A DNA stretch of 64,000 nucleotides from Streptomyces sp. NBC_00237 (GTDB lineage Bacteria; Actinomycetota; Actinomycetes; Streptomycetales; Streptomycetaceae), in assembly GCF_026342435.1 (NCBI RefSeq), contig NZ_JAPEMT010000001.1, positions 1,668,501 through 1,732,500 of the forward strand. The letters are read 5' to 3'. Each line of letters starts with the position of its first letter. Position 1 is the stretch's first letter. The notes below the pieces were generated by a model. That model saw only the letters and a list, made by a program, of their open reading frames with translations. It did not search any database and was not told the DNA's origin. Position numbers and translations under genes: made by a program. Below, piece by piece: positions 26,996-35,892 of this stretch.

Positions 26996-27751
26996 CTACG
27001 ACACGCACCGCGGAGCCAGCCAGGCGTCCCCGAAACGGCGCGCCAGCGCGTCCCGTTGGGCCCGTACGAACGCCGCGTCCACCGCCGCCCCGTGCCCCGG
27101 CACGTACACGGCGTCCTCACCGCCCAGCGCGAGGAGGCGGTCCAGGGCCTCGGGCCACCTCCTGCCGACCGCGTCAGGGCCCGCCTGCGGCTCTCCCGAC
27201 TCCTCCACCAGGTCTCCGCAGAAGACGACCTCGGGGCCGCCCTCCACGCCCGGTACGAGGGCCACCAGGTCGTGGCTGCTGTGCGCGGGACCCAGGTTGG
27301 CGAACAGCACGCTGCGCCCGCCGCCCAGATCCAGGGTGCGTTCGTCGGACACCAGGTGCTGCGGGGCGCGCAGCAGCTCCGACGCCTCGGCGGCCGCGTC
27401 CTGCGGCACACCCTGCCGGGCCGCGTCCGTGGCCATCGACTCGCGCTGCGAGGTCAGCAGGGTGTCCATGCCGGCCGCGGCGAAGACCTCGACGCCGGCG
27501 AACACCCCCGTTCCCAGGACGTGGTCGAAGTGCGGGTGGCTGAGAGCGACGTGCGTCACTCTGCGGCCGAGGAGCGCCTCGGCCTGCATCCGTACCTCCG
27601 CACCCTCGCGCAGCGTCGATCCCGTGTCGTACAGCAGCGCCCCCTGCCCGCCTGTCACCAGGCCGACCGTGGCGTCCCAGCCCGGCAGGCGACGCCTGCC
27701 GACGCCCGGAGCGAGACGTTCCCAGCCGGCCTCTTCCCATCGCATGTCCAT
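26996..27751 (-). CDS. MBL-fold metallo-hydrolase
   Basis: 251 residues. The metallo-beta-lactamase motif appears as HPHFDH (72-77), a conservative variant of HxHxDH. Downstream ligands are GPAHSSHDLV, CGDLVEE and VPGHG, so the two-metal site looks complete. The family is broad (lactonases, thioesterases, beta-lactamases), and the substrate cannot be told. It is transcribed away from hrcA and upstream of the DUF3097 gene with a 10-base gap. Starts near the 5' end are ATG 27751 and an in-frame ATG two codons on. Confidence 0.82.
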   Translation of the reverse strand: MDMRWEEAGWERLAPGVGRRRLPGWDATVGLVTGGQGALLYDTGSTLREGAEVRMQAEALLGRRVTHVALSHPHFDHVLGTGVFAGVEVFAAAGMDTLLTSQRESMATDAARQGVPQDAAAEASELLRAPQHLVSDERTLDLGGGRSVLFANLGPAHSSHDLVALVPGVEGGPEVVFCGDLVEESGEPQAGPDAVGRRWPEALDRLLALGGEDAVYVPGHGAAVDAAFVRAQRDALARRFGDAWLAPRCVS

Positions 27752-27824
27752 ACCGTGACGCTAGCGTGAGCAGCCGCCCTTGCCCGGGATGTGCCCCGCC
27801 GCCGTACACTGGCCCGGGGAATCG

Positions 27825-27851
27825 CTGGCACTCGCCCACAGGGAGTGCCAA
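27825..27851 (+). promoter_or_regulatory. CIRCE operator of the hrcA-dnaJ operon
   Basis: CTGGCACTC (27825-27833), a 9-base spacer, and GAGTGCCAA (27843-27851) form the CIRCE dyad, differing from TTAGCACTC-N9-GAGTGCTAA at a few outer bases. It lies 73 bases before hrcA. HrcA binds CIRCE, so the operon should be self-repressed and released on heat shock. Confidence 0.9.
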
Positions 27852-27923
27852 GCGGGACACCGGGGCACAAGCTCCACATGTCCGATCTGCACCAGGGAAC
27901 ATCACGGCTTGGAGGTGTGCGCG

Positions 27924-28940
27924 ATGCTCAGTGAACGCAGACTTGAAGTGCTGCGCGCCATCGTCCAGGACTACGTCGGCACGGAGGAGCCCGTCGGCTC
28001 CAAGGCCCTCACCGAGCGGCACCAGCTCGGCGTCTCCCCGGCCACCGTGCGCAACGACATGGCGGCCCTGGAGGACGAGGGATTCATCGCCCAGCCGCAC
28101 ACCAGCGCAGGGCGCATCCCCACCGACAAGGGATACCGGCTGTTCGTCGACCGGCTCGCCGGGGTGAAGCCCCTGTCGACGCCGGAACGGCGTGCCATCC
28201 AGAACTTCCTGGACGCCTCCGTCGACCTGGACGACGTCGTCGCCCGCACCGTGCGGCTGCTCGCGCAGCTCACCCGGCAGGTGGCCGTCGTGCAGTACCC
28301 GTCGCTGACGCGTTCCACGGTGCGGCATGTGGAACTTCTCTCACTGGCACCCGCCCGGCTGATGCTGGTGCTGATCACCGACACCGGCCGCGTCGAGCAG
28401 CGGATGATCGACTGCCCGGCGCCGTTCGGCGAGACGTCTCTCGCGGATCTGCGGGCGCGGCTCAACAGCCGGGTCGTGGGCCGTAGGTTCGCCGACGTGC
28501 CGCAACTGGTGCAGGACCTTTCCGAGTCGTTCGAGCCGGAGGACAGGGGAACCGTTTCGACGGTTCTCGCGACTCTCCTTGAGACGCTCGTCGAGGAGAC
28601 CGAGGAACGGCTGATGATCGGCGGCACCGCCAATCTCACCCGCTTCGGCCATGACTTCCCGCTCACCATCCGCCCCGTACTGGAGGCGCTGGAGGAGCAG
28701 GTCGTCCTGCTGAAGCTGCTCGGCGAGGCCACCGAATCCGGCATGACGGTGCGCATCGGGCACGAGAACGCCCATGAAGGACTCAGTTCAACGTCCGTGG
28801 TCGCAGTCGGCTACGGTTCGGGCGACGAGGCAGTCGCCAAACTAGGCGTGGTCGGACCGACCCGCATGGACTACCCCGGAACGATGGGAGCGGTACGCGC
28901 AGTGGCACGTTACGTCGGACAGATCCTGGCGGAGTCGTAA
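27924..28940 (+). CDS. hrcA: Heat-inducible transcription repressor HrcA
   Basis: 338 residues, the usual length. The N-terminal winged helix is plain ([28 protein letters not shown], then [18 protein letters not shown] and [16 protein letters not shown]). The rest is the GAF-like regulatory domain ending [21 protein letters not shown]. HrcA binds CIRCE and is stabilised by GroEL. The ATG at 27924 has GGAGG 8 bases before it. The stop at 28938-28940 touches the GTG of dnaJ directly, so they are co-translated. Its own CIRCE lies upstream. Confidence 0.97.
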   Translation: MLSERRLEVLRAIVQDYVGTEEPVGSKALTERHQLGVSPATVRNDMAALEDEGFIAQPHTSAGRIPTDKGYRLFVDRLAGVKPLSTPERRAIQNFLDASVDLDDVVARTVRLLAQLTRQVAVVQYPSLTRSTVRHVELLSLAPARLMLVLITDTGRVEQRMIDCPAPFGETSLADLRARLNSRVVGRRFADVPQLVQDLSESFEPEDRGTVSTVLATLLETLVEETEERLMIGGTANLTRFGHDFPLTIRPVLEALEEQVVLLKLLGEATESGMTVRIGHENAHEGLSSTSVVAVGYGSGDEAVAKLGVVGPTRMDYPGTMGAVRAVARYVGQILAES

Positions 28941-30077
28941 GTGGCCACGGACTACTACGCCGTTCTCGGCGTGCGCCGCGACTCTTCCCAGGACGAGATC
29001 AAGAAGGCGTTCAGGCGCCTCGCTCGTGAGCTTCACCCGGACGTCAATCCGGACCCGAAGACCCAGGAGCGCTTCAAGGAGATCAACGCCGCCTACGAGG
29101 TGTTGTCGGACCCGCAGAAGAAGCAGGTCTACGACCTCGGCGGCGACCCGCTGTCCGCCTCCGGCGGAGGCGGTGCGGGCGGCTTCGGCCAGGGCGGTTT
29201 CGGAAACTTCTCCGACATCATGGACGCCTTCTTCGGTACGGCGTCCCAGCGCGGCCCGCGCTCGCGCACCCGCCGCGGCCAGGACGCCATGATCCGCCTG
29301 GAGATCGACCTCAACGAGGCGACCTTCGGCACCACCAAGGAGATCCAGGTCGACACCGCCGTCGTCTGCACCACGTGCAGCGGCGAGGGTGCGGCTCCCG
29401 GGACCTCCGCGCAGACCTGTGACATGTGTCGCGGGCGCGGAGAGGTCTCGCAGGTCACCCGGTCGTTCCTCGGCCAGGTCATGACCTCGCGGCCCTGCCC
29501 GCAGTGCCAGGGCTTCGGCACGGTCGTGCCGACGCCGTGCCCGGAGTGCGCCGGAGACGGCCGGGTCCGCTCCCGTCGCACCCTGACGGTGAAGATCCCG
29601 GCCGGTGTCGACAACGGCACCCGCATCCAGCTCGCGGGCGAGGGCGAGGTCGGCCCCGGCGGCGGCCCCGCGGGCGACCTGTACGTGGAGATCCACGAGC
29701 AGCCGCACCCCACCTTCCAGCGGCGCGGCGACGACCTGCACTGCACGGTGACCATCCCGATGACGGCGGGCGCGCTCGGCACGAAGGTGCCGCTGGAAAC
29801 GCTCGACGGGGTCGAGGACATCGACATCCGGCCCGGTACGCAGTCGGGCCAGTCGGTGCCGCTGCACGGGCGCGGAGTGACGCACCTGCGGGGCGGTGGC
29901 CGAGGCGACCTCATCGTGCACGTCGAGGTGCTGACGCCGTCGAAGCTGGACCCGCAGCAGGAGGACCTGCTGCGCCAGCTCGCGAAGCTGCGCGGCGAGG
30001 AGCGGCCCACGGGGCAGTTCCAGCCGGGGCAGCAGGGACTGTTCTCGCGGTTGAAGGACGCCTTCAACGGGCGCTGA
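28941..30077 (+). CDS. dnaJ: Molecular chaperone DnaJ (second Streptomyces type)
   Basis: 378 residues. J domain with HPD at 32-34, a Gly/Phe-rich linker (about 75-95), four zinc-finger repeats CxxCxGxG starting near 143, 160, 186 and 200, and the two C-terminal substrate-binding domains. It stimulates DnaK and delivers unfolded proteins. It starts with GTG directly after the hrcA stop and is therefore under CIRCE/HrcA control, unlike the DnaJ of the dnaK operon. The last 55 bases before the stop (30021-30075) are duplicated 109 bases downstream. Confidence 0.96.
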   Translation: MATDYYAVLGVRRDSSQDEIKKAFRRLARELHPDVNPDPKTQERFKEINAAYEVLSDPQKKQVYDLGGDPLSASGGGGAGGFGQGGFGNFSDIMDAFFGTASQRGPRSRTRRGQDAMIRLEIDLNEATFGTTKEIQVDTAVVCTTCSGEGAAPGTSAQTCDMCRGRGEVSQVTRSFLGQVMTSRPCPQCQGFGTVVPTPCPECAGDGRVRSRRTLTVKIPAGVDNGTRIQLAGEGEVGPGGGPAGDLYVEIHEQPHPTFQRRGDDLHCTVTIPMTAGALGTKVPLETLDGVEDIDIRPGTQSGQSVPLHGRGVTHLRGGGRGDLIVHVEVLTPSKLDPQQEDLLRQLAKLRGEERPTGQFQPGQQGLFSRLKDAFNGR

Positions 30078-30129
30078 GCCGTTGGCACCCGTGCTGGGGG
30101 TCCGGGGGTCGTCCCCCGGGGGACACAGT

Positions 30130-30184
30130 CAGCCGGGGCAGCAGGGACTGTTCTCGCGGTTGAAGGACGCCTTCAACGGGCGCT
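30130..30184 (+). repeat. 55-bp copy of the dnaJ 3' end
   Basis: Bases 30130-30184 are identical to 30021-30075, the final codons of dnaJ. The offset is 109 bases, not a multiple of three, and the copy is outside the gene. A shorter match, GGGCGCTGAGCC, recurs near 30209. This looks like a recent local duplication. Confidence 0.9.
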
Positions 30185-30311
30185 AGAGCGTTCTTGTGAC
30201 GTTCTTCGGCGGGCGCTGAGCCTGTTCGCGTCGGAGCGGGGCCGGACCACCAGGTCCGGTCCCGTTTTGGTTCGATTCGGCGGGTCGGCCGTGTCGTGAA
30301 ACGATGCGGGC

Positions 30312-31409
30312 ATGTCTGTTGAGACCCGGGTGGTGCCCGCGCTGGGAGAGCTGTGCCGGCGCGGAATCGTGGCCGCGCCCATGGCCGGCGGGGTGTCCCG
30401 CCCCGAGCTGGCCGCCGCCGTGTCGGAGGCGGGCGGGCTCGGTTTCCTCGCCGCCGGGTACAAGACCGCCGACGGGATGTACGAGGAGATCAAGCAGCTG
30501 CGCGCACTGACCTCCAAGCCGTTCGGGGTCAACCTGTTCATGCCGCAGCCCGCCGCCGACCCCGCGGCCCTCGACCTGTACAGGCAGCAGCTCGCGAGCG
30601 AGAGCGCCTGGTACGAGACGCCGATCGCCGAGCGCGACGACCACGGCACCGACGACGGGTACGAGGCCAAGCTGGCGCTCCTCGTCGACGATCCGGTGCC
30701 GGTGGTGTCCTTCGCCTTCGGATGTCCCTCCAGGGACGAGCTCGACGCCCTGGCGAACGCACGGACCTTCACGATCGTCACCGTCACCACTCCGGAGGAG
30801 GCGCAGGCCGCCGAGTGGGCGGGCGCGGACGCCGTGTGCGTGCAGGGCATCGAGGCGGGCGGCCACCAGAGCACCCACCGGGACGACCCGCAGACCGACG
30901 GCAGCGGAGGGCTCGGGCTGCTGTCGCTGGTGACGCAGGTCCGCGAGACCGTGCAGCTTCCGGTGATCGCCGCCGGAGGGCTGATGCGCGGGGCGCAGAT
31001 CGCCGCCGTGCGGGCCGCGGGGGCGGACGCCGCGCAGCTCGGTACGGCGTTCCTGGCGTGCCCGGAGTCCGGTGCGCACGCCATGCACAAGAACGCGCTG
31101 AAGAACCCTTTGTTCGTCCGCACCGAACTCACCCGGGCGTTCTCCGGGCGCCCCGCGCGCGGTCTGGTCAATCGCTTCATGCGCGAGCACGGCCCGTACG
31201 CGCCCTCCGCGTACCCGGAGGTGCACTACATGACTGCCGGGCTGCGGCAGGCCGCCGCACGCGTCGGGGACGCCCAGGGCATGGCCCTGTGGGCGGGGCA
31301 GGGGCACCGGCTGGCCCGGGACCTGCCCGCCGGGCGGCTCGTACAGGTGTTGTCGGCCGAGGCGGACTCGGCGTGGACGGAGATGGCTTTGAGGAGGTCG
31401 ACGTCATGA
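30312..31409 (+). CDS. Nitronate monooxygenase / 2-nitropropane dioxygenase family
   Basis: 365 residues, a FMN-binding TIM barrel. APMAGGVSRPELAAAVSEAGGLGFLAAG is the typical start; VCVQGIEAGGHQSTH carries the family histidine, and VIAAGGLMRGAQIAAVRAAGADAAQLGTAFL is the phosphate-binding end. These enzymes oxidise toxic propionate 3-nitronate, while close relatives (FabK) reduce enoyl-ACP; the GGHQ pattern favours the former. AACGAT lies 6 bases before the ATG, again without an SD. The 3' end overlaps rsmE by 4 bases (ATGA), so the pair forms an operon. Confidence 0.85.
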   Translation: MSVETRVVPALGELCRRGIVAAPMAGGVSRPELAAAVSEAGGLGFLAAGYKTADGMYEEIKQLRALTSKPFGVNLFMPQPAADPAALDLYRQQLASESAWYETPIAERDDHGTDDGYEAKLALLVDDPVPVVSFAFGCPSRDELDALANARTFTIVTVTTPEEAQAAEWAGADAVCVQGIEAGGHQSTHRDDPQTDGSGGLGLLSLVTQVRETVQLPVIAAGGLMRGAQIAAVRAAGADAAQLGTAFLACPESGAHAMHKNALKNPLFVRTELTRAFSGRPARGLVNRFMREHGPYAPSAYPEVHYMTAGLRQAAARVGDAQGMALWAGQGHRLARDLPAGRLVQVLSAEADSAWTEMALRRSTS

Positions 31410-32149
31410 CGGCGCCGGTGTTCGTCGTGGAGAGAGTGCCCGAGGGCGGCCAGTACGTCCTGGAGGGCCCCGAAGGCCGGCACGCGGTGTCGGTGCGACG
31501 GCTCACAGCGGGGGAGGACGTCGTCCTCGCCGACGGGCGCGGCAACGGCGCCGAAGCCGTCGTCGTCGCGGCGGAGGGCAAGGACCGGCTCGTCGTCCAG
31601 GTCACCAAGGCCGTCGTCGAGGAGGAGCCCAGGCCGCGCATCACCGTGGTGCAGGCGCTCCCCAAGGGCGACCGGGGCGAGCTGGCCGTGGAGACGATGA
31701 CCGAGACCGGTGTCGACGCCGTCGTGCCGTGGCAGGCGGCGCGCTGCATCACGCAGTGGAAGGGCGAGCGGGGTGCCAAGTCCCTCGCCAAGTGGCGGGC
31801 CACCGCACGGGAGGCGGGCAAGCAGTCGCGCAGGCTGCGCTTCCCCGAGGTCGCGGACGTCATGAGCACCAAGCAGGTGGGTGCGCTTCTGGCCACGGCG
31901 GACTTCGCCGCCGTACTGCACGAGGACCGGGACGCCGACAGTGGTGCCCTGGCGCTCGCCGAGCTGCCTCAGGAAGGCTCCATCGTGCTGGTCGTCGGAC
32001 CGGAGGGCGGCGTCTCCCCGCAGGAGCTGGAGCTCTTCGCGCAGGCGGGGGCCGCACCGTACCGGTTGGGCCGCAGCGTGCTCCGTACGAGCACGGCGGG
32101 CACGGCGGCCACCGCTCTGCTGCTGGGACGCACCGGACGGTGGTCCTGA
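31406..32149 (+). CDS. rsmE: 16S rRNA (uracil-1498-N3)-methyltransferase RsmE
   Basis: 247 residues. An N-terminal PUA-like domain (VFVVERVPEG, GRHAVSVRRLTAGEDVVLADG) is followed by a SPOUT methyltransferase with the trefoil-knot sequence IVLVVGPEGGVSPQELELF and LGRSVLRTSTAGTAA. RsmE methylates U1498 in helix 44 of 16S rRNA near the decoding site. The ATG at 31406 overlaps the upstream stop, with GAGGAGG about 8 bases before it. Both domains are full length. Confidence 0.95.
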   Translation: MTAPVFVVERVPEGGQYVLEGPEGRHAVSVRRLTAGEDVVLADGRGNGAEAVVVAAEGKDRLVVQVTKAVVEEEPRPRITVVQALPKGDRGELAVETMTETGVDAVVPWQAARCITQWKGERGAKSLAKWRATAREAGKQSRRLRFPEVADVMSTKQVGALLATADFAAVLHEDRDADSGALALAELPQEGSIVLVVGPEGGVSPQELELFAQAGAAPYRLGRSVLRTSTAGTAATALLLGRTGRWS

Positions 32150-32229
32150 ACCGCGTCCGGCACAGGTGACCGGCCGCACCTGAACTGCGCAGACCACCAC
32201 AGGTGTCACTCGCACACAGGGAGAGCGTC

Positions 32230-32622
32230 ATGGAACTCGCACAAGTGAGGCTGCTGGTCTCCGACTTCGCCGCCTGTTACCGCTTCTACGGCGAGGTGCT
32301 GGGGCTGAAGCCCCAGTCCGGGTTCGCGGACGGGCCGTACGAGAAGTTCTCCCTGTCGACGGGGTCGGCGGGGATCGCACTCCAGGACAGGGCCGTGATG
32401 GCCGAGCTGCTGGGGGAGGTGGCCGACGAACCCGAGGGGCACCGGTCGTTCGTGGTGCTGCGGGTGGACGACCTGGACCGGTACTGCGAGGACATCACCG
32501 GACGGGGTGCCGTCCTGGTGCACGGGCCCGCGCCGATGACCCCACGGATGCGGGCGGCCCACCTCAAGGACCCCGAGGGGAACCTGGTGGAGCTCCAGGA
32601 GTGGCTGCTGCTCGGCGGCTGA
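32230..32622 (+). CDS. VOC family (glyoxalase-like) protein
   Basis: 130 residues with the paired beta-alpha-beta-beta-beta modules of the vicinal oxygen chelate fold: VRLLVSDFAACYRFYGEVLGLKP in the first half and HLKDPEGNLVELQEW at the end. The E in LVELQEW matches a usual metal ligand; the His near the start is missing (QVRLLV), so metal binding is uncertain. The substrate is unknown. The ATG at 32230 has GGGAG 6-10 bases upstream; the longer reading from 32203 lacks one. It stands 80 bases after rsmE. Confidence 0.85.
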   Translation: MELAQVRLLVSDFAACYRFYGEVLGLKPQSGFADGPYEKFSLSTGSAGIALQDRAVMAELLGEVADEPEGHRSFVVLRVDDLDRYCEDITGRGAVLVHGPAPMTPRMRAAHLKDPEGNLVELQEWLLLGG

Positions 32623-32666
32623 AACGCGTCTGTCCCTCGCTCGGGGGCGGTGGGACGCTGCCTCCC

Positions 32667-33344
32667 ATGGGGGCATGGAGGCGATTACGGCACAGGCGCA
32701 CCCTCGCGGCGGCAGTCCTCGCCGGGGCGACGGTGGCAGGGGTGGCCGCCTGCGAGCCGGGCGGCGGCGGGGGCCTGAACTCCTTCGCGGTGGCCCTGAC
32801 CACCGACCAGACCGGCACCCGGGCACTGGAGCGCGCCGGGATCGACGTCAACTGGATGACCTGTACGGCCACTGTCGGCGACCGCGCGAGGGTGAGCGCC
32901 GATCCGTCGGCGCGGCCCTCCCTGGTGACGTCCGCGCCGTCGGCGCGGAACATCGCGACAGTGGCGTGCGAGGGACAGACCAAGGACGGCAAGGAGATCA
33001 GAGTCGACGGGAAGGTCACCGAGGAGCGCGACGGCCGCTGTGTCCGCGGAGACCTGACGGCCGAGGTCGGCGGACGCACGGTGTTCCGGGCGAACGTGCT
33101 CGGCGACTGCTCCGCGCGCCCCACGTCCCGCCCGCCCACCTGGCGCCCGCCGCCGGAGCCCACCCAGCGGCCCACCTGGCGGCCCACCCGGACGGTCACC
33201 GCTACGGCCACCCGGCCCACCACCGCCCCCACGCCCGCCCCGGAGCCGCCCGCGCCGCGCCCCACCGTCACGGTGACCGTCACCGTCGGACCCGATCCCG
33301 CGCCGGACCCGGGACCCACGTGCGGCTGCCCCACGGGCAAGTGA
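32667..33344 (+). CDS. Lipoprotein with a Pro/Thr-rich C-terminal tail
   Basis: 225 residues. The N-terminus has basic residues (RRLRHRR), a hydrophobic stretch, and a lipobox ending AAC, the lipid-modified cysteine. The mature part (about 40-145) looks like a small beta-rich domain with several cysteines. A long tail of PTWRPTR, TATATRPTT and VTVTVTV repeats follows, probably spanning the cell wall, and the protein ends TCGCPTGK. No family is recognised. GACGCT lies 8 bases before the ATG. It is probably an exported, membrane-tethered binding protein. Confidence 0.75.
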   Translation: MGAWRRLRHRRTLAAAVLAGATVAGVAACEPGGGGGLNSFAVALTTDQTGTRALERAGIDVNWMTCTATVGDRARVSADPSARPSLVTSAPSARNIATVACEGQTKDGKEIRVDGKVTEERDGRCVRGDLTAEVGGRTVFRANVLGDCSARPTSRPPTWRPPPEPTQRPTWRPTRTVTATATRPTTAPTPAPEPPAPRPTVTVTVTVGPDPAPDPGPTCGCPTGK

Positions 33345-33554
33345 CCGCAAGGCCGTCGCACGGTCGGGTGGAGCGCTGGGGTCGGGCTCGGCAACTTCCT
33401 GGTTACGCTCAGCCGGTGTGCGCTGGGGGAGGGAGCGGCAGGAGGGGGGGGGCTGCTGCCGCATACCTACGTAACGCCCACCAGGGGAATTAGGTGTACG
33501 GATCTACGGTCCGCAGAGGCGCGCGGGGGAGCCGGGCCCGGCCAGAGTGGGCCC

Positions 33555-34511
33555 ATGCCCCCCGCATACGGCCTTCCCGTCCCCCGCATTCCCCACGACC
33601 CGGCCCTCGGCGACCTTCTTGAGGTGCTCGCGGACACCCGGCTGGTGACCCTCACCGGCCCCGCCGGGGTCGGCAAGTCACACCTCGCCGCCCGCCTCGC
33701 AGAAGCCGTCACCGATCTCCCCGTGCACCGTGCCGACCTCTCCGACTGCGCGGACAACGCCCTCGTCCCGCAGACCATCGCGGCCGCCCTCCACGCGGGC
33801 ACCGCACCCGGCAGCGGCACCGACCCCATGGAGGCGGTGCTGCGGCTCCTCGCGGGGCGTCGCGGCCTGCTCGTACTGGACACCTGTGAGCACGTACGGA
33901 CGGGCTGCGCCTATCTGGTGGGCAGGCTGCACGACTCGTGCCCCGGCCTCCAGATCCTGGTCACCAGCCGCAGCCCGGTCGGGGTGCCCGGCGAACACCG
34001 GGTGGCGCTGCGGCCGCTGTCGCGGGAGCACACCGTCGAACTCCTGCGGGAGAAGGCGGCGGTGCAAGGGGTGGATCTGCCGGTGTTCTGGACACGGCTG
34101 CTCGCCGAGCGCCTCGACGGCGATCCGCTGAGCGTCCTGCTGGCCGCCCGCACGCTCGGCCGCAACATCACCCCGCAACAGCTGTACGGCAGCCTGTGCG
34201 AGCCGGGGGCACGGTTCGGGGTGCTCATACACGGCCCCAAGCAGCCTGCCCGGCACCGCACCCTCCTGAGGGCGATCGCCTGGAGCCACGACCTGTGCGG
34301 GCGGGCCGAACGGCTGCTGTGGGCACGGCTGTCGGCGTTCACGGGGGAGTTCACCGCGCAGCAGGTCGAGACGGTGTTCGCGGACGGCGGTGAACTGACG
34401 GCGCTGATCGAGGCGTCGGTGGTGCTGCCGGAGGAGGACGGCGCGTACCGGCTGCCGCTGGCGCACCGGGAGTACGGGCAACTGCTGCTGGCGGGGCTGG
34501 GGAAGCCGTAG
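33555..34511 (+). CDS. NB-ARC-like NTPase, possible regulator
   Basis: 318 residues. Walker A GPAGVGKS (35-42) and Walker B GLLVLDTCEH (about 105-114) are followed by ILVTSRSPVGVPGEHRVAL, the sensor pattern of AfsR/LuxR-type NB-ARC (STAND) ATPases. Unlike those regulators it has no DNA-binding domain at either end and no tetratricopeptide sensor, so it is an isolated ATPase module of about 300 residues. CAGAGT lies 6 bases before the ATG. It is 73 bases upstream of the AAA+ gene in the same direction and may belong with that set, or be a shortened signalling protein. Confidence 0.7.
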   Translation: MPPAYGLPVPRIPHDPALGDLLEVLADTRLVTLTGPAGVGKSHLAARLAEAVTDLPVHRADLSDCADNALVPQTIAAALHAGTAPGSGTDPMEAVLRLLAGRRGLLVLDTCEHVRTGCAYLVGRLHDSCPGLQILVTSRSPVGVPGEHRVALRPLSREHTVELLREKAAVQGVDLPVFWTRLLAERLDGDPLSVLLAARTLGRNITPQQLYGSLCEPGARFGVLIHGPKQPARHRTLLRAIAWSHDLCGRAERLLWARLSAFTGEFTAQQVETVFADGGELTALIEASVVLPEEDGAYRLPLAHREYGQLLLAGLGKP

Positions 34512-34584
34512 GGAGGGAGGTTCCCGCGCCGCGGACAGCGACCCGAGCGGGCACCGGGGTGCACCTCCTTCATAGGGTGGCCGC

Positions 34585-35892
34585 ATGTCCGACGAGTCAC
34601 CTCTGATATCCAGCCTGCGCGCGGCCGTCGCGGCCGCCCCCGGCGACGTCCCCCTACGGCTGCACCTCGCCCACCTGCTGCTGGAGGCGGGGCACGGTGA
34701 AGCCGCCGTCACGGAGGCCGCCGTCGCCCTGACGCACGCGCCCGGCGATCCGCAGGCGCGGGAACTGATGATGCGCGCCATGGGCGGCCCCGCTGTTCCT
34801 GTCGCCCCTGCCACCCCCGCCGTGCCCGCCACCCCCGCCGCACCCCCGGAACAGCCCCAGTCACAGGGCGGGTTCGACTGGCGGGCCGCCGAGCAGGAGG
34901 TCGGCGACGTGCTGCCGCCGCGCTTCACCGCATCCGGTCACCAGGGCGGCCCCGAGGGATTCGAGCGGCCGCTCACCTCCGACGGCGGCGGCGACGCCGA
35001 CGGCGCCCCCGCGTTCGACATCGAGGCCCCCGGCGGCCTGCGCCTCTCCGACGTCGGCGGCATGCAGGAGGTCAAGGAACGCCTGGAGGCCGCGTTCCTG
35101 GCACCCATGCGCAACCCGGAACTGCGCAAGCTGTTCGGCAAGAGCCTGCGCGGCGGACTGCTGCTGTACGGGCCGCCGGGATGCGGCAAGACCTTCATCG
35201 CCCGGGCCGTCGCGGGCGAACTGGGTGCCTCGTTCATGTCGGTGTCGCTCAGCGACGTCCTCGACATGTACATCGGGCAGTCCGAGAAGAACGTCCACGA
35301 GGTGTTCCGCACGGCCCGCCAGAAGGCACCCTGCGTGGTCTTCCTGGACGAGCTGGACGCCCTGGGCGCCAAGCGCAGCCGTTCCCACCACAGCGGGCTG
35401 CGCAACGCCGTCAACCAGCTCCTCGTCGAACTCGACGGCGTCGAGGGCGACAACGAGGGCGTCTTCGTCCTCGCCGCCACCAACGTCCCCTGGGACGTCG
35501 ACATCGCCCTGCGCCGCCCCGGCCGCCTGGACCGCACCCTGCTGGTGCTCCCGCCGGACGAGCCCGCCCGGGAATCGATCCTGCGCTACCACCTCAAGGA
35601 CCGGCCCATCGAGTCCGTCGACCTCGGCAAGCTCGTCAAGGTCACCGAGGGGTTCTCCGGGGCCGACCTCGCGCACCTCTGCGACAGCGCGTCGGAGAGC
35701 GCCCTGATGGACTCCGCGCGCACCGGCACCGTACGCATGATCAACACGAAGGACCTGCTGTCGGCGGCCAGGCAGCTGCGGCCTTCCACGGAGGCGTGGT
35801 TCTCCTCCGCGCGCAACGTCGCACTGTTCGCCAACGACGGCGGCATGTACGACGACCTGCTCGCGCACCTCAAGAAGAAGCGCAAGCTGTGA
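34585..35892 (+). CDS. AAA+ ATPase with N-terminal repeat-like domain
   Basis: 435 residues. The N-terminus (about 1-68) resembles a TPR pair; a Pro/Ala linker (70-95) follows. The AAA+ module has GGM...L at 158, Walker A GPPGCGKT (196-203), Walker B VVFLDELD (251-258) and RRPGRLDRTLLV, with the arginines of the second region of homology, as in Cdc48/FtsH-type unfoldases. ATN after the Walker B is sensor 1. No protease domain is present. TAGGGT (34573-34578) lies 6 bases before the ATG. The stop overlaps the next start as GTGA, and a basic KKKRKL tail ends the protein. Its role is unknown; an unfolding or remodelling partner for the two TPR membrane proteins downstream is my inference. Confidence 0.85.
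   Translation: MSDESPLISSLRAAVAAAPGDVPLRLHLAHLLLEAGHGEAAVTEAAVALTHAPGDPQARELMMRAMGGPAVPVAPATPAVPATPAAPPEQPQSQGGFDWRAAEQEVGDVLPPRFTASGHQGGPEGFERPLTSDGGGDADGAPAFDIEAPGGLRLSDVGGMQEVKERLEAAFLAPMRNPELRKLFGKSLRGGLLLYGPPGCGKTFIARAVAGELGASFMSVSLSDVLDMYIGQSEKNVHEVFRTARQKAPCVVFLDELDALGAKRSRSHHSGLRNAVNQLLVELDGVEGDNEGVFVLAATNVPWDVDIALRRPGRLDRTLLVLPPDEPARESILRYHLKDRPIESVDLGKLVKVTEGFSGADLAHLCDSASESALMDSARTGTVRMINTKDLLSAARQLRPSTEAWFSSARNVALFANDGGMYDDLLAHLKKKRKL

Noticed and set aside
27780..27923. N-terminal extension of HrcA from 27780
   Set aside because: It would place the CIRCE operator inside the coding region, and the family start at 27924 has a good GGAGG site.
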